Shown here piece after piece: positions 43,321 to 55,200 of a DNA stretch of 64,000 nt. Position numbers and translations under genes: made by a program. Under the pieces are notes generated by a model. That model was not told the origin of the DNA and made no database searches. It worked only from the letters and a program-made list of their open reading frames with translations. The number at the start of each line of letters is the position of its first letter. The stretch's first letter is position 1. Source of the DNA: Tridacna crocea (taxonomy: Eukaryota > Mollusca > Bivalvia > Cardiida > Cardiidae); the NCBI GenBank assembly GCA_943736015.1, contig OX031059.1, forward strand, positions 60,399,159 to 60,463,158, given 5' to 3'.

Positions 43321-43506
43321 GTATTCACCAATCAGTTTAAAGAATATTCCTTGTCATATTCTACAAGATTTTTTACATTTGAAAGTAACACAACTTCTGA
43401 TTGGCTAAACCATTTAGTTTAGCCAATCAGAAGTCGTGTCACTTTCAAATGTAGCAAACTCTGGAGAATAAGACTGAGACTGTTCTTAGGAATGGTTGGT
43501 GAATAC
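43321..43506. mobile_element. Family D element, copy 2
   Basis: GTATTCACCAATCAG to GGTTGGTGAATAC. The central palindrome is TCTGATTGGCTAAACC-AGTTTAGCCAATCAGA. Confidence 0.82.
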
Positions 43507-43893
43507 AAACACAGTGCTATTTTAATTCGAGAATTGTTTGCCAAAACCTGTCACTATAATTATAATATATGAAGACGACGGATATTCTACTTGCAGAAAC
43601 GATTATAGCACCATTTTATTTCTTCAATGGTTAACCTCTGTGTATAATAAATAAACTTTTTGTTTATATAAATGTTTCTTATAACTCTACAGCCGAATGG
43701 TCAAAATAATACTTTCTGTTGGAATATATCAAAGTATGTTTTAAGGACGGTTTATATATGACTCAAAGTATGATCAAGGGTACGATAATGGTATGCAAAT
43801 GTGCATTCAGTCGCGCTTGGCAGTCTAATGGTTAAAGGAGAAAAAACTTGCAATACCCTTGAATCAGCTTTCAGGATCACAGTTGCATTTTCG
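43507..43893. other. No recognisable feature
   Basis: AT-rich spacer. Confidence 0.4.
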
Positions 43894-43960
43894 GCCAGCG
43901 TAGATCAAGATCAGACTGCACAAAATGTGCAGTCTGATCTATGATATACACTGTCCGCTT
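43894..43960. repeat. Family B palindrome, copy B6
   Basis: AGATCAGACTGCACAAAATG and its complement, then ACACTGTCCG. Confidence 0.78.
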
Positions 43961-44189
43961 TGGCGGAGTCATTCTAGACAAAACTGACCTTGATATCGTA
44001 TTTATTTGTGTCTTATTCCTAGATTTAAGATGTCTTTGCGGGTTCACTTGGACGTTCCAATGGTAAATAGTTATCTCTTTTCTTGCAAACCGAGGGCTAA
44101 TTCATAGGGCGTCTGTCGTCTGTTCTCTGAGGGAGGTATTTGAAAGTGATGAAATTATCTTCGCTCTGCATAAATTGTTTTCGGGCCAT

Positions 44190-44422
44190 GCTCTGACAAA
44201 AAGGGGTTTAATGCCTCCATGTGATACTAAGCAAGTCGTTGCTTAATTATCCATCCATAAAGTCCATTTGGTTCAATTGCCAACAAAATCATGAGGTAGA
44301 ATAGTCCTTGGAGATGCAGAAAATTAAATTGACCATTAGCAAAAACTTTAGACTGCACGAACTACGCGGGCTGATCTGGGTCGATACTTTTTGCAGATGC
44401 ATGAAGCCTCCTCATTTCACAG
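44190..44422. mobile_element. Family J element, copy J2
   Basis: Left CTGACAAAAAGGGGTTTAATGC, right GATGCATGAAGCCTCCTCATTTCACAG, with an inner CTACGCGGGCTGATCTGG. Confidence 0.65.
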
Positions 44423-44571
44423 TATAAGACTCATTTCTTTTGTAATGCATGAATGTTAACCTGCTACTGAAAAAAAGTTTACATACATAACATACCTTTT
44501 ACAATTTACGAAAAGAAGAAAAAAAAAGTGGGTTATAAAAGAAAAGTAAACGTCGATTTTTTTGTCAACAT

Positions 44572-44778
44572 AAAAGTAAAAAGCACTGTGGGAAAAGTAA
44601 TAACTGGATGCAGCATGCAATTTATTCTTCTCCCCCCCCTCCCCCCACCTTCCACCCCTCCCTGTCTTTCTAAAATTACCAACTATAGTAGCGCACAATC
44701 CCATTGTAGAAGCAATTTTCAGTTTGTCTTCAGTAAATGCTTGTAATCTGGACAAGTCCACAATCTTGTTTTGTGGAA
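44572..44778. mobile_element. Family A element, diverged copy A18
   Basis: AAGCACTGTGGGAAAAGTAA, then a C-rich insertion (44633-44650) in place of one hairpin arm. Confidence 0.5.
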
Positions 44779-45171
44779 TCGAATCAAATAAAGGTGCACC
44801 ATTTTTAGAACCACTTTTGTAATAAAAGGGATATTTGTAATAAAATTCTCAACTTTGCCATATTCCTTCAGTTTTCACCCATGTATTTCAAAATGGATAA
44901 ATATGGATGACTGAATTCCAAAATTTTACAGAAACATCATAAAAGGTGGACAAATCGCGTTTGAAAAGTTTATGACAAAAGTGTCTGGAACGGACAGAAC
45001 AGCATTAAATGTAACAAGCAAAACAAAATTTCATTACAAATTGTCGTTTTTAAAAAAAAGAAAGGTTCTTACACTCGATGAAATTGTTCACTCGATGAAA
45101 TATTTCGATCTTTTACCGAAAAAAAACAACAACAGCAATCCTCTATTTATTTAATGCTTTCCACTAAGTTA
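44779..45171. other. No recognisable feature
   Basis: AT-rich; the short frame at 44972-45154 has no domain. Confidence 0.4.
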
Positions 45172-46045
45172 TCCAGAAATATCGGTAAGATATTTTTCGA
45201 TATTTCATGGTTACGACCAGTGGGAAAAACAAAACGGTTTTTATATTCTAACTCTTCAATTGAAGGAGGAAACAATTGTTCACGCGCACTACATAGTAAC
45301 CTAAGTAAAACGCGCGTGCCTGACTGCCAGATGTAAATATGACGTAATTTACCCTACATTTCTCGTGCTTGTCGTAATAATTTAATGCGTCGCTTTGCGG
45401 AGGGGATGCTCCATGGGGAATAACCAAAAAGAGCTGTAATGAATTTTGATTGTACCCACCCCCGTCCACCCCCCAAAAAGGGTTAAAACATGAAAGAAAT
45501 AGAATCTTTGTTTTATACGTTAAAATTCGAGATTTATTTAATCTTGTGAACATTATCGGTTATATTTTTACGAGTGCCAGAGCCACTCGTGAAAATATTA
45601 CCGATAATGTTCACTCGATGAAATGAATAGAGGATATTTGTGGGGGGTTTTTTTATCTTTCACAGAAAAAAAATTTATTTCATGCTTTTAACCCTTTCTG
45701 AAACGACCTTTATCAAAATCCAGTGCAATTTTTTTCAGTTATTCCCCATGGCGTACCCCTTCTTAATAGCAACGCATTACAATATTACGTCAAACGCGAG
45801 AAAAGAAAGGTAAGTGACATCATATTTCTATCTGGTTTTTAGCCAAATACAATTTACCTAGGTACCTAGAGTAAAGAAAAATCTGTATTTTCACTGGTCG
45901 AACCCATGGAATATCGAAAAATATTTTTACTGCTATTTTGTGATATCCTTCCGGAACCCATAAAATAAATTTCGATCTTTCCCAGAGAAAAAAATATATT
46001 TTCCCTAAAAATAACTTTGGAATTGTAAACATTATAAGCTTTTAC
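45172..46045. mobile_element. Foldback element E2, two-arm copy
   Basis: Two ~420-bp arms face each other. Left: TTCGATATTTCATGG...ATGACGTAATTTACC...AGGGTTAAAACATGAAA. Right: complement of the same order from 45640. A palindrome CACTCGTGAAAATATTACCG sits near 45590. No coding capacity. Confidence 0.8.
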
Positions 46046-46276
46046 TTTCGGCTTAAAAGTTTCATTTTGTATACTTAAAAAGATAAGAGTTCAATATGTA
46101 TAACTATTAACCTGAATGAGCTGTAAAATGATTTCTACAGCTATTGCCAGTCTCAATGACTACGTCGTTAAACCTTGTTCTGCTAAATAACTAAAATGAA
46201 AGTTGCTCTTTGATAGTAAACACCCAGATATTACTATCTAAAAGTTATTTCTTAGGGATGAAAACATGTCCAAATC

Positions 46277-46375
46277 GGACAGTGTGGACACAAGATCAGA
46301 CTGCAACTTCTGTGCAGTCTGATCTTGATCTGCACTGTCCGCAAAAAGGACAACGAGTCGCGCTCAGCAGAGTTA
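46277..46375. repeat. Family B palindrome, copy B7
   Basis: ACAAGATCAGACTGCAACTT, TGTGCAGTCTGATCTTGATC, then ACGAGTCGCGCTCAGCAG. Confidence 0.82.
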
Positions 46376-46938
46376 AATAGCACTCTCGATGATTGCCTCG
46401 TTTTAAACATGTTCACCGCACATTGAACTTGTTCCACCTTTTCCGGAAAAGGAACCAGGAAAGCCTTTTTTGCCGTAGGAGCATAATTTGACGTGAATAT
46501 TTATGTACCTCTGTTCAAAACCTTTGATACAAGAACACGTGTAGAGATTATCTAATGGAAGCTAAAAACAGAGTTAAAGACCAGACATAGCCGAGAGAAA
46601 AAAAATAGTCGATTTTGCTCGAAACATGCAGAATTTATGACCTACCGCAAAGTTTACGAGCTCATTTAAAAGGTCTATTAATAGATCATTAAATGAAACA
46701 GGTAGCGTGCACTGCATCACGTGAAATAATTATGATATAAACATTACTTTTACTCTTTACCTAGCTTGAAAAGAATTTAGATTCGTCCAAAATGACAGCA
46801 TTTAAATACAGTAAATTGTATAGATTTGTCGGTGACAATATAGAAAATATTGACGGACAGGAGAAAATGGTTCATGCTAGTATTCATTCAGTATATATGT
46901 TCCGACAAAAAGCTTTCTTACTCATGCTGGGCTTGTAA
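46376..46938. other. No gene; trace of Family A
   Basis: 46755-46905 carries a very weak echo of Family A (TTTACCTAGCTTG, GACGGACAGGAGAAAATGG). Otherwise nothing. Confidence 0.35.
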
Positions 46939-47206
46939 ATGGCTTGCAACATGCGAAAAGGGACATTTGGACGTTTGCATAAAGTGTCGTCTCGGATCAG
47001 CCTGCGCAGTCCGCGCAGGCTAATCCGAGACGGCACTTTCCGTTTTCATTAGATTTTGTCCTTCAGTATAGACTTCTGCAGAACAGAAAAAATCATGTAA
47101 ACGGAAAGTGCCGTCTCGGATTAGCCTGCGCGGACTGCGCAGGCTGATCCGAGACGACACTTTACGCAAACGTCCAAATGTCCCTTTTCGCGTGTTGCAA
47201 GCCAAA
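46939..47206. mobile_element. Family C element, copy C2
   Basis: ATGGCTTGCAACATGCGAAA to TTCGCGTGTTGCAAGCCA, with both GCCTGCGC palindromes. Confidence 0.88.
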
Positions 47207-47324
47207 TAGTAACGCAATTGCCATTTAGGCATTATTTCATTTATTAGACTTCAAGAAGCGAAAGGCGTTGACATAAAGGGTAGAAATACGAATTTTTATC
47301 ATTTTGGAATAAGAATAGAAATGA

Positions 47325-47378
47325 AATATCGCCGGAAAGAAAGTTCGCCTCAACCGGGTATCGAACCCATAACCTCTA
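47325..47378 (-). repeat. SINE fragment
   Basis: On minus: GGTTATGGGTTCGATACCCG (intact box B) and GAGGCGAACTTTCTTTCCGG, as at 34070-34115. Cut off at the satellite. Confidence 0.7.
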
Positions 47379-47384
47379 GTATTT

Positions 47385-47592
47385 TTACTGTTGAACTGAC
47401 GGTTGAGCTGGAATGTCGAGCTGGCTCAACGGACTTTGATTTTGACATAATTATAATACTTATGATTTTTTGCTGTTGAGCTGGTGGTTGAGCTGGAATG
47501 TCGAGCTAGCTCAACGGACATTGATCGAAACATATGTATTAGTATTTTTACTGTTGAGCTGGCAGTTGAGCTGGAATGTCGAGCTGGCTAAA
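47385..47592. repeat. GCTCAAC satellite, inverted
   Basis: GTTGAGCTGGAATGTCGAGC repeated three times at ~80-95 bp, the complement of 39712-39895. Confidence 0.82.
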
Positions 47593-47594
47593 AG

Positions 47595-48736
47595 TACGGT
47601 CACAAATCAGTAAATGCGGCCTGCCGGCGTGGTAACTGCCAGTTTTCACTCAAATTCGGCCGGTGGCAGCTGGATGGCAGCTCGGTGGCAGGCAGGCGGC
47701 ATTTTAGACGCCGCCAGGACGCCGCTGAAGTTTTAAGAAAAAGTTAAAATTCTGACTGCCACCGGCCGATTCTTTCCAATTGTGCCTGTCGTCATGCAGG
47801 GCGCCGGGCGGGCGCATTTCGTAGTCGCGCGGTGGCTGTCAAGCGGCAGACGGGCTGCAGCGCGATTTTTACTCGGTCATCACGGGGTATGAGGGACTTC
47901 AATCTTCGGCCGGCGATCGGTAGGAACTAACTGCCACTCTCCAGCATCCGGCCTGCTACCTTTATGCTACCGATAGGCCACCGTGCGATTTCAAAATATC
48001 TGCCGGTGGCAGGGCGGAGATTGAAAAGCAGATGGAAGGCGACTGGTGGTGTTGGTAGGTGGCAGGATGGCGATCTACCGAGTGCAGACTCCTGGGCCCC
48101 TGGATATAAATCCGAGGCTATTCACAATAAAAAATTGTCGTCATGGCGATTCTAACAGCACCATAGCGACTCAGAGACTTGCGTATTGCTGGGTTGGGCT
48201 CTGGTCTCTTGCGCTTCGGTGCTGGCGCTTTGTCCTGCCCCTTTCCTTTAGGGGGCAATTTGTTGGAAGGAAAAAAGATTCTTAAGAATTAGATCTATTT
48301 ATCTTGTGGTTGACTATAATGATGAACACTTTGTAGTGATATGAGAGCAATCTAGCTTTATATATCCCCCGTAAACCAGCCTGCCGCCGCCAGATTATCG
48401 GACGGGCGCCTGGCGGTGGCAGTTCGAAAGCCCGATCGCCGGCCGGTGTCAGATGTAAATCGTCAGTGTCCGCCAGGTCGCCGGGCGGTGGCAGGTAAAA
48501 TCTGAAGGCTGCCGGCCTGTCGCCTAACTGCCACCGGCCGACACCCTGATGACGCCCCACACCCCTCGAACTTAAGAAACTGCCTGCCGCCGCCCGGAAC
48601 CCGCCAGGCGGCCTTTAACTGGCAGTTATTTATGACCACTCGCACTGATTTGTAAAAAATCGACCGGCGGCATCAAATTTTAAGAATCTACCGATGTCTA
48701 AAAATCGGCAGACAGCAGTTTCACATTGTGACCATA
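47595..48736 (-). mobile_element. GC-rich element G, copy GB, inverted
   Basis: Runs TACGGTCAC to GTGACCATA and is nearly the complement of 39904-41044. It also abuts the GCTCAAC satellite, but with its other end. Confidence 0.82.
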
Positions 48737-49244
48737 GTGTTAGTGATTCGAATGGTGTTTAACGAGTATACGCGGCTTTCAACATTATTTCAGTTGTATC
48801 ACTGACGTTTTCAGAAATAAGACCATAATTGAAAATTCAAATTTGCTTATGTCTAACGTGTTTGAGGAAAGGGTACAAAGTATATCCAAAATAAAACTGT
48901 GCGTTTTGTGCTGTCTAATCTTAATCTAAATCGGTTGCAAAAGGATATACATGTATAAAAGGCTCTTTATGAGTTTATGTCAACTTTTGAATATTGCTGC
49001 TAGTTTTATTTTGTTGTATTTTGCAATTGATTTTTTAAAATGCAAATAAGTTTATTTATAACATAAGTCGTTAAAAATATCGCAATGAAACTACACGTAG
49101 GACATTGAAAAACGCACACTTTGGTTTTAAATTAATGCGTCGGACAAAAAATGAATACAAGATAAAAAATCACTATGTGGTAAATGGTAATATTGTATCA
49201 TATTGGTGAATGGCTTCGCAGCCAAAATTGCATGCAAAAATGAA
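48737..49244. other. No gene; Family B trace
   Basis: 48895-48945 has a decayed Family B half (GTGCTGTCTAATCTTAATCT). Otherwise empty. Confidence 0.4.
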
Positions 49245-49660
49245 TAGAGGATTTTTTTATTTTTTTCGTCGAAAGATCGAAATCTATTTCATCGAGTGAA
49301 CATCCTCGATAGTCTCGCTCGTGGCTGCGCCACTCGTGAAAATATTACCGATGGTGTTCACGAGATGAAATAAATTTCGATCTTTCACAGAACAGAAAGA
49401 AAAATATTCTATTTATTTCATGCTTTTAATCCTTTCTGGGACACGCTTTATCAAAATCCAGTACAGTTTTTTTCCGTTATTTCCCTTGGCGTACGCCTCC
49501 CGCATAGCAACGCATTACAATATTACGTCAAGCGCAAGAAATGTAAGGTAAATGACGTCATATTTCCATCTGGTTGTGGCACGCGCAATTAACCTAGGTA
49601 ACAAGAACATGAAAATCGGTATTTTCACTGGTGGTACTAATGTAAGATCGAAAAATATTT
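49245..49660. mobile_element. Foldback family E, one-arm copy E3
   Basis: Palindrome GTCGAAAGATCGAAATC...TCGATCTTTCAC followed by the right arm (TGACGTCATATTTCCATCTGG). Confidence 0.75.
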
Positions 49661-49838
49661 CAAAAACATTTATAAATACTGTCAAAAATTGAAAATTACG
49701 CAGTCAATATCAAGTGTGACCACAGCGACCATCAGTTGAAAATTGACATCGGAGACGCAAAAACACCTGGGCTGGCATACACTTCTGTGGAATATCGTTC
49801 CAGTCTTGAATCAATACCTGACGAAGTTGTATCACATG

Positions 49839-50741
49839 TTAAAGGTGGGTATTTAGAATTTTCACATTCCACCAAATTAAAAGATATATAGAGAATAATC
49901 AACTGGTTGTTTTTGATATGAAAAATATCTCACAAGGATGCGTTGTTTGGCGTTGAAAAAACGAGTGCGCAGCACGAGTTTTTTAACGCCTTACGACGCA
50001 TCCGAGTGAGATATTTTTCATATAAAAAATAACCAGTTGATTATTCTATTTATCATATACCTTATTAACATCATTATTTGTAATTATGCGTTTGAAAGTC
50101 GAAAAAATATAGTCGAAAAAAAAGTAGTTCCCAAATTATGGCAGGAAGTGAAAGTGAAAGTTGATAACGTCACTAGCGATGATATCAAAATTTATTACAC
50201 TTTGAAATTCCAGGATTTCACTGCTAGGTATATAGTAAACATGTATATATCAGTGAAATTTATATGAAAAAACAAAACAAATCATCAATAAATAAAAATC
50301 ATAAAATTACAAAAAAAAAAATTTTTGGATGGTATTCCCTTAAAAGGCTACGTAGCCTCTTAAGCTATTTTTAGATTTCCCGCCAAAATCGAAAAAGCAT
50401 TGTGGGAATGCTTAGTGACCGGCATGTGACTTATGACGCTGAAATTACATAACATAACAAACATGTAATTCTTTTCCATAATGTCTTCTTCGGACGCTAT
50501 GTTTGAAGCCTCGTCTGTGTATTTCCCGTATGGAAATGAGCGAGTTACTCACCTAAAAATAGACTGTGTTTCCCGTCGGTGTCAACCTGGGCTGTACTAA
50601 ATGTCTAATTTCTCTTGTTGTCGGACGGTTTTCGACTACTGCGGTTTTATGAATGAAAATAACAAGGCTTTGGGAGTATTAGGATGATTCTTTTGTATTC
50701 ATGTAAAATGTTCATCCCGAAATCTGAAGGGCCACCTTTAA
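49839..50741. mobile_element. Family F element F2 with internal insertion
   Basis: TTAAAGGTGGGTATTTAG at the left and GGCCACCTTTAA at the right. About 350 bp (49889-50243) not found in F1 or F3 interrupt it. They open with a palindrome (AATCAACTGGTT...AACCAGTTGATT, 49893-50047). Confidence 0.78.
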
Positions 50742-51122
50742 GCTTGATTTTGTCAACCATAAACTCTTTGTTTCAGCTTTTCTAAATATGCACTATGAGC
50801 GACATGTTTGCAGATAGTGTTGGCCAGTCCAAGATAATTATAGTTATGCCATTTTGTTGCAGGAAGCTGCGTGTTACAATAGCTGTCTGCAGTCTTGCAC
50901 TATCGGGTTACAGAATATTGTTTCCTCTCTCTTCGCAAGGAAGCATTCTATTTGTTTATGGTCATTTTTTGAACCTTTTTTTTTATTTATTTCCTATTCT
51001 ATGGTAGACTTTCAACTTATACTTGGTCGATTTAATCAACATCAATCTGTTATCAGACGCATCAGGCACTTATTTAAGAGTGGAACAATATTCCACAGAA
51101 GTGTTATTAGTGGCCCAGGGTT

Positions 51123-51290
51123 CATATTCACTAACCATTCTTAAGAACATTCTTAGTCTTGTTCTTGTCAGTGTGAAAGTAACAGAACTTCTGATTGGCT
51201 AAACCAAATTGTTTAACCAATCAGAAGTTCTGTTACTTTCACAGTCAGGAAATATTGAAGAAAAAGATCAAAAACGTTCTTAAGAATGGT
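51123..51290. mobile_element. Family D element, copy 3
   Basis: ATATTCACTAACCATTCTTA and a central palindrome AACTTCTGATTGGCTAAACC; the right end stops at TTAAGAATGG. Confidence 0.78.
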
Positions 51291-51416
51291 TTGAAAAAAC
51301 GAGCCAAGGTGTTTGTGCGTCAGCGATGTCAATTTTTAACTGATGATCGCTGTGGTCACTCTCGATTTTAACTTCGTGATTTTCAATTTTTGACTACAGA
51401 AATTCAGACCTTTGAT

Positions 51417-51953
51417 TTAAAGGTGGGTATTTAGAATTTTCACATCACACCAAATTTAAAAAAAATATATTTCATTGAAATTTATATGAAAAAAACAGTA
51501 CAAATCATCAATAATTAAGAATCATATAATTACACAAAATTTTTTTTTGATGGTATTCCCTTAAAAGGCTACGTAGCCTCTTAAGCTATTTTAAGATTTC
51601 GCGCCAAAAATCAATAAAACATTGTGGGAATGCCAAATGACTGGCACGTGACTGTTATGCTTAAATTCCATTACATAACAAACATGTAATAATTATTTTC
51701 CATAATGGACGGATGTTTGAAACTTTGTCTGTGTTTTCCTGTATTTAAATGAGAGAATTGATAATCTAAAAATAGAACGTGTCTCCCGTTGGAGGCATAC
51801 TGGTCCGTAATAAATCTCTAATTTCTCGTGTTATCGGATGGTTTTCGACTACTGGAGTTTTATGAAGGCAAATTAAAAGGCTATGGGAGTATAAGGATTG
51901 TTTTTTGCATTTTTGTAAAATTTTCGACCTAAAATCTGAAGGGCCACCTTTAA
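51417..51953. mobile_element. Family F element F3, complete
   Basis: 537 bp with exact ends TTAAAGGTGG and CCACCTTTAA and the internal AAAAGGCTACGTAGCC. Confidence 0.85.
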
Positions 51954-52251
51954 GATAAAGTATCTTTTTGACTTTTACTACAATTCAGGCACTGGTCATT
52001 CAATATGATCTTCTGACATGGTGAATTTTCCTTGCCGTGCATTCATCTTTTGTCCGAGATATTAAATTAAAACCAATGTGTGCGTTTTTTGAATGTACTC
52101 AGTATACAAACTGCAATATTGAACAATTTCTCGAATTTGACCAGTTTTTCACACTCATTCATGTATTTAATCTAAATCTTATTACCTTTAACTAAACTTG
52201 CCAAGGAGGTTCATGTATTCAAACGTTTCTTAGAAGAGTGTGCTTCCAGAG
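51954..52251. other. No recognisable feature
   Basis: AT-rich spacer. Confidence 0.4.
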
Positions 52252-52490
52252 TTAACCCTTTCTTTCATGACAAATTTTGGACTTGTCCAAATAAAAATCA
52301 ATTATTGCTGACAAATTTATATTTGGTACAAACATGCTTGGGCTCTCTAAAAGTTTTTTTTTTTTTAAAAAAACATGGATTGTTGGAAAAGGAGAAAATT
52401 CTGGTGACCAGCATTTTCTCCTTTTCTTACAATCTTTTTCAAAAATGTTCCTCTTTAGAGTATTAAGAACTTGGAATCGCTTGATACATA
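52252..52490. mobile_element. Family A element, copy A19
   Basis: TTAACCCTTTCTTTCATGAC, hairpin GGAAAAGGAGAAAATTCTGG; eroded right end. Confidence 0.7.
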
Positions 52491-52622
52491 TTTAATGTAT
52501 AAGTTATTGAAAGGATGCAAGAAAATTAAAACAAGACAAATGATTTTTCTTTCTTACTTTTTTTATGAAACGTTTAAATAAATTTTACTCCACTGTTATT
52601 CAGACCAATTTTCTTTTGAAAT

Positions 52623-52889
52623 ATGGCCCGCAACACGCAAAAAACGGCATTCGGACATTTGAGTAAAATATTGTGGCGGACCAACCTGCGCAGTCTGCAT
52701 GGGCTAATCTGGAACGACACTGTCCGTTTTTATGTAATTTTCTATTTTGCACAAGTCTGCTGCGGCACAAAATGTAATTTAGTCGTAAAGTGCCGTCTCG
52801 GATCAACCTGCGCGGACTGCGCAGGCTGATCCGAGACGACACATTACGCAAATATCCGAATTTCCCCATTTTCGCGTGTTTCAGCCCAT
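52623..52889. mobile_element. Family C element, copy C3
   Basis: ATGGCCCGCAACACGC to GCGTGTTTCAGCCCAT. The left palindrome is mutated, the right one intact. Confidence 0.82.
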
Positions 52890-53020
52890 GTCGAAAACAA
52901 TAGGACAAACATGAGAAACTAAGAAAGTAAGCTTGGCACAATATTGGGAACTCACCCCGACCTGTGCCTGTTTTGAATGAACTCTTTTGTTACCATGGAG
53001 AATTTAAGAAGCTACTACGA

Positions 53021-53089
53021 ACGGTGTAGAACAAGATCAGACAGTACAGAGCTTGTAGTTTGATCTTTGATCTACACTATATCCGCACT
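53021..53089. repeat. Family B palindrome, diverged copy B8
   Basis: GTGTAGAACAAGATCAGACA...TTTGATCTTTGATCTACAC. Confidence 0.6.
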
Positions 53090-53410
53090 TTACACTGTTA
53101 TACTGAAAGATGACCAAATTAAGCTTCGTTGGCAGTGGAAACCCCCTTTTAGACCTGGGGAAAAGTGAAATCTCTGGATTTGGAAGTCAAGGAATAAAAT
53201 TGGATTGTAACCGAGTCATGCTCTCTAAAAAGGGGTTAAAATCTTATTCAGAAGCTTTTAGACCACGAAATCCGAAGCATTTGTACACAATAGGTTAAAT
53301 GCCAATAGAAAGTATGGGTTTCTTTGACAAAATAAATGAGATAAGAGAATCAGTTACAGATAAAGGCAGTTATTTTGATTTCAAAATTGATATATGAATT
53401 ATTCGCCACT
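53090..53410. other. No recognisable feature
   Basis: A 62-codon frame (53110-53298) has no domain. Confidence 0.4.
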
Positions 53411-53485
53411 AAACTCTATGTTGTGGGTACTCATTAGAATCGTCTCATCGAGACGATTCTAATGAGTACCCACAACATAGAGTTT
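53411..53485. repeat. Perfect 36-bp-stem hairpin with 3-nt loop
   Basis: Arms 53411-53446 and 53450-53485 are exact complements around ATC. I find no second copy in the window. Confidence 0.92.
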
Positions 53486-53538
53486 CGAAGGGAAACAATG
53501 ACTTGAGAATACCATCACCCCGTCCTATCTGGAGCTAT

Positions 53539-53658
53539 GGACATTGTTGGTAAACGAAAACTAGCAGGTTACCAGTATTTTTCTCCTTTTCCCACAATGT
53601 TTTCAAAAGGCTTCTATCCCAGGGTGGTAAATACCAGGATTTGTTTGGTAATTTTAAC
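53539..53658. mobile_element. Family A element, partial copy A20
   Basis: Right half with TTTTTCTCCTTTTCCCACAA and TTGTTTGGTAA. Confidence 0.65.
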
Positions 53659-54031
53659 AAAGTGGGTGTAAAGATGCGTTCGAACTTTAATCGTACCTTT
53701 ATGACGTATGGTCATTTTTGTGAATATTACAAACATTTACTGAACAAACAGTGTAAGTATAAGTTGCTGACAGAAAAAAAAGTGAATTTGAAAATCAGAC
53801 AAAAAAGCAAACGAAAATAGACGTCCTGACAAATTTTGACCTACTTTTAAACTTCATTTTTCAGCCAACAACGAACACTGAAATCGTCTTGGTCCGACTC
53901 ACTGTACAATAACAGATCATTACCTATAACAACTTACAAACTAATTACTTGTTGCACACTTGTGCCAGAATGTAACAGGTAAAACTTTTAGTTACATGTA
54001 CATGTAGTAGGCAATCGATAAATAAGCCTTG
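53659..54031. other. No recognisable feature
   Basis: AT-rich spacer. Confidence 0.4.
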
Positions 54032-54485
54032 CAGTGGCAAAAGGGGGCTTAATGCATTTCTGTGATGTATGATACCAAGCAAGTTATCACGTGATCAATG
54101 ATCCAGAAGGTCCATTTCGCCCAACAAGTGACTGGATCCTGAAGCCAACTGGGCACGTATACACTAACCATTCTTGAGAATATTCTTAGTGTTAATTCGC
54201 CAAGGATTTCTACATTTGTAAGTAACACAACCTCTGATTGGCTAAACCGAATGGTTTAGCCAATCAGATATTGTGTTACTTACAAATGTAGAAAATTCTG
54301 GATAATAAGACAAAGAACGTTCTTAAGAATTGTTGGTGAATACGGGCCAACTGGTCGATGGACAATCTGAAGAATGACCAACAGCAAAAAGTGTCGGCCA
54401 AGATCAGCATACGCTACATGCCGCATGCTGATCTGGGTCAATACATTTTTATGGAGATGAATTAAGCCCCCTTTTCACAGAGCTT
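54032..54485. mobile_element. Family J element J3, split by Family D
   Basis: Left GGCAAAAGGGGGCTTAATGC and right GAATTAAGCCCCCTTTTCAC are inverted ends. A Family D copy occupies 54157-54345. Confidence 0.75.
54157..54345. mobile_element. Family D element, copy 4 (inserted in J3)
   Basis: GTATACACTAACCATTCTTG to TTGTTGGTGAATAC; centre CTGATTGGCTAAACCG. Confidence 0.8.
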
Positions 54486-54620
54486 GGCTCAAAAATGTTA
54501 CTGCAGGGCTATTAATTGGGATTACACAACCATATCGCCTATGGTGTGATTTTTTTTTAAATGCATATCTTGACACGGTCAAAGTATATACAATTCAACA
54601 TTCATTATCAACAGCATGTT

Positions 54621-54815
54621 TTAACCTTTTACCACACAATCCTGAGTATAACAACTCTGACAAAAATACCTATTGAAATCAATGTGGAAAGAGAAGAAAA
54701 TGCTTGTGACCAGCATTTTTTCGTATTCCCACAATGTTTTCTACCAATTCAAAAACCGAATTTCAATTTCTTAGTCACAATTATGAATTGTTTGCAAATG
54801 GTTTTGGTTTGATAA
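54621..54815. mobile_element. Family A element, copy A21
   Basis: TTAACCTTTTACCACACAAT, hairpin GAAAATGCTTGTGACC; right end eroded. Confidence 0.65.
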
Positions 54816-54972
54816 TATCTATAGTTTCGAGGCGTGGTAAGGGATTTACCCTTGGGGTGGGGAATAAACTCACTAATTATCTTCAGTATCTGACTTTTTG
54901 GTCTTGCAGCAGATTTATTTTAGAAAGAATGTGACGAAAAAAGGAAAAATTATATGGCTCGCATATACTCGT

Positions 54973-55200
54973 TTACACATTACCACATGATCCCTACTTT
55001 TGACGACCCAGAGAAAGAAGCCTTTAGAAAACATTGTGGGAAAAGGAGAAAATGCTGGTAACCAGCATTTTCTCCTTTTCCCGCAATGTTTTCTACCCTT
55101 TACAAAACTAATTTCAAATTTTCAGTCATTTTTATTTTGTCGTCTGCAAATGCTTTGAATTTGGACAAACCTAAAATTTTGCCGTTTGGTAATGAGTTAA
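54973..55200. mobile_element. Family A element, copy A22
   Basis: Perfect hairpin, then GTCGTCTGCAAATGCTTTGA and GTTTGGTAATGAGTTAA. Confidence 0.82.

Larger units (their letters stand above)
49681..51395. mobile_element. Nested composite with ~100-bp inverted flanks (L)
   Basis: 49681-49782 and 51299-51395 are inverse copies (GTCAAAAATTGAAAATTACG / CGTGATTTTCAATTTTTGAC; TGTGACCACAGCGA / TCGCTGTGGTCAC). Between them lie F2 and a Family D copy. Confidence 0.65.

Noticed and set aside
40357-48285. Matching 79-codon frames in both GC-rich G elements
   Set aside because: Their similarity follows from near-identical DNA in the two copies. The product has no domain and the frame is not supported by codon-level constraint that I can judge.
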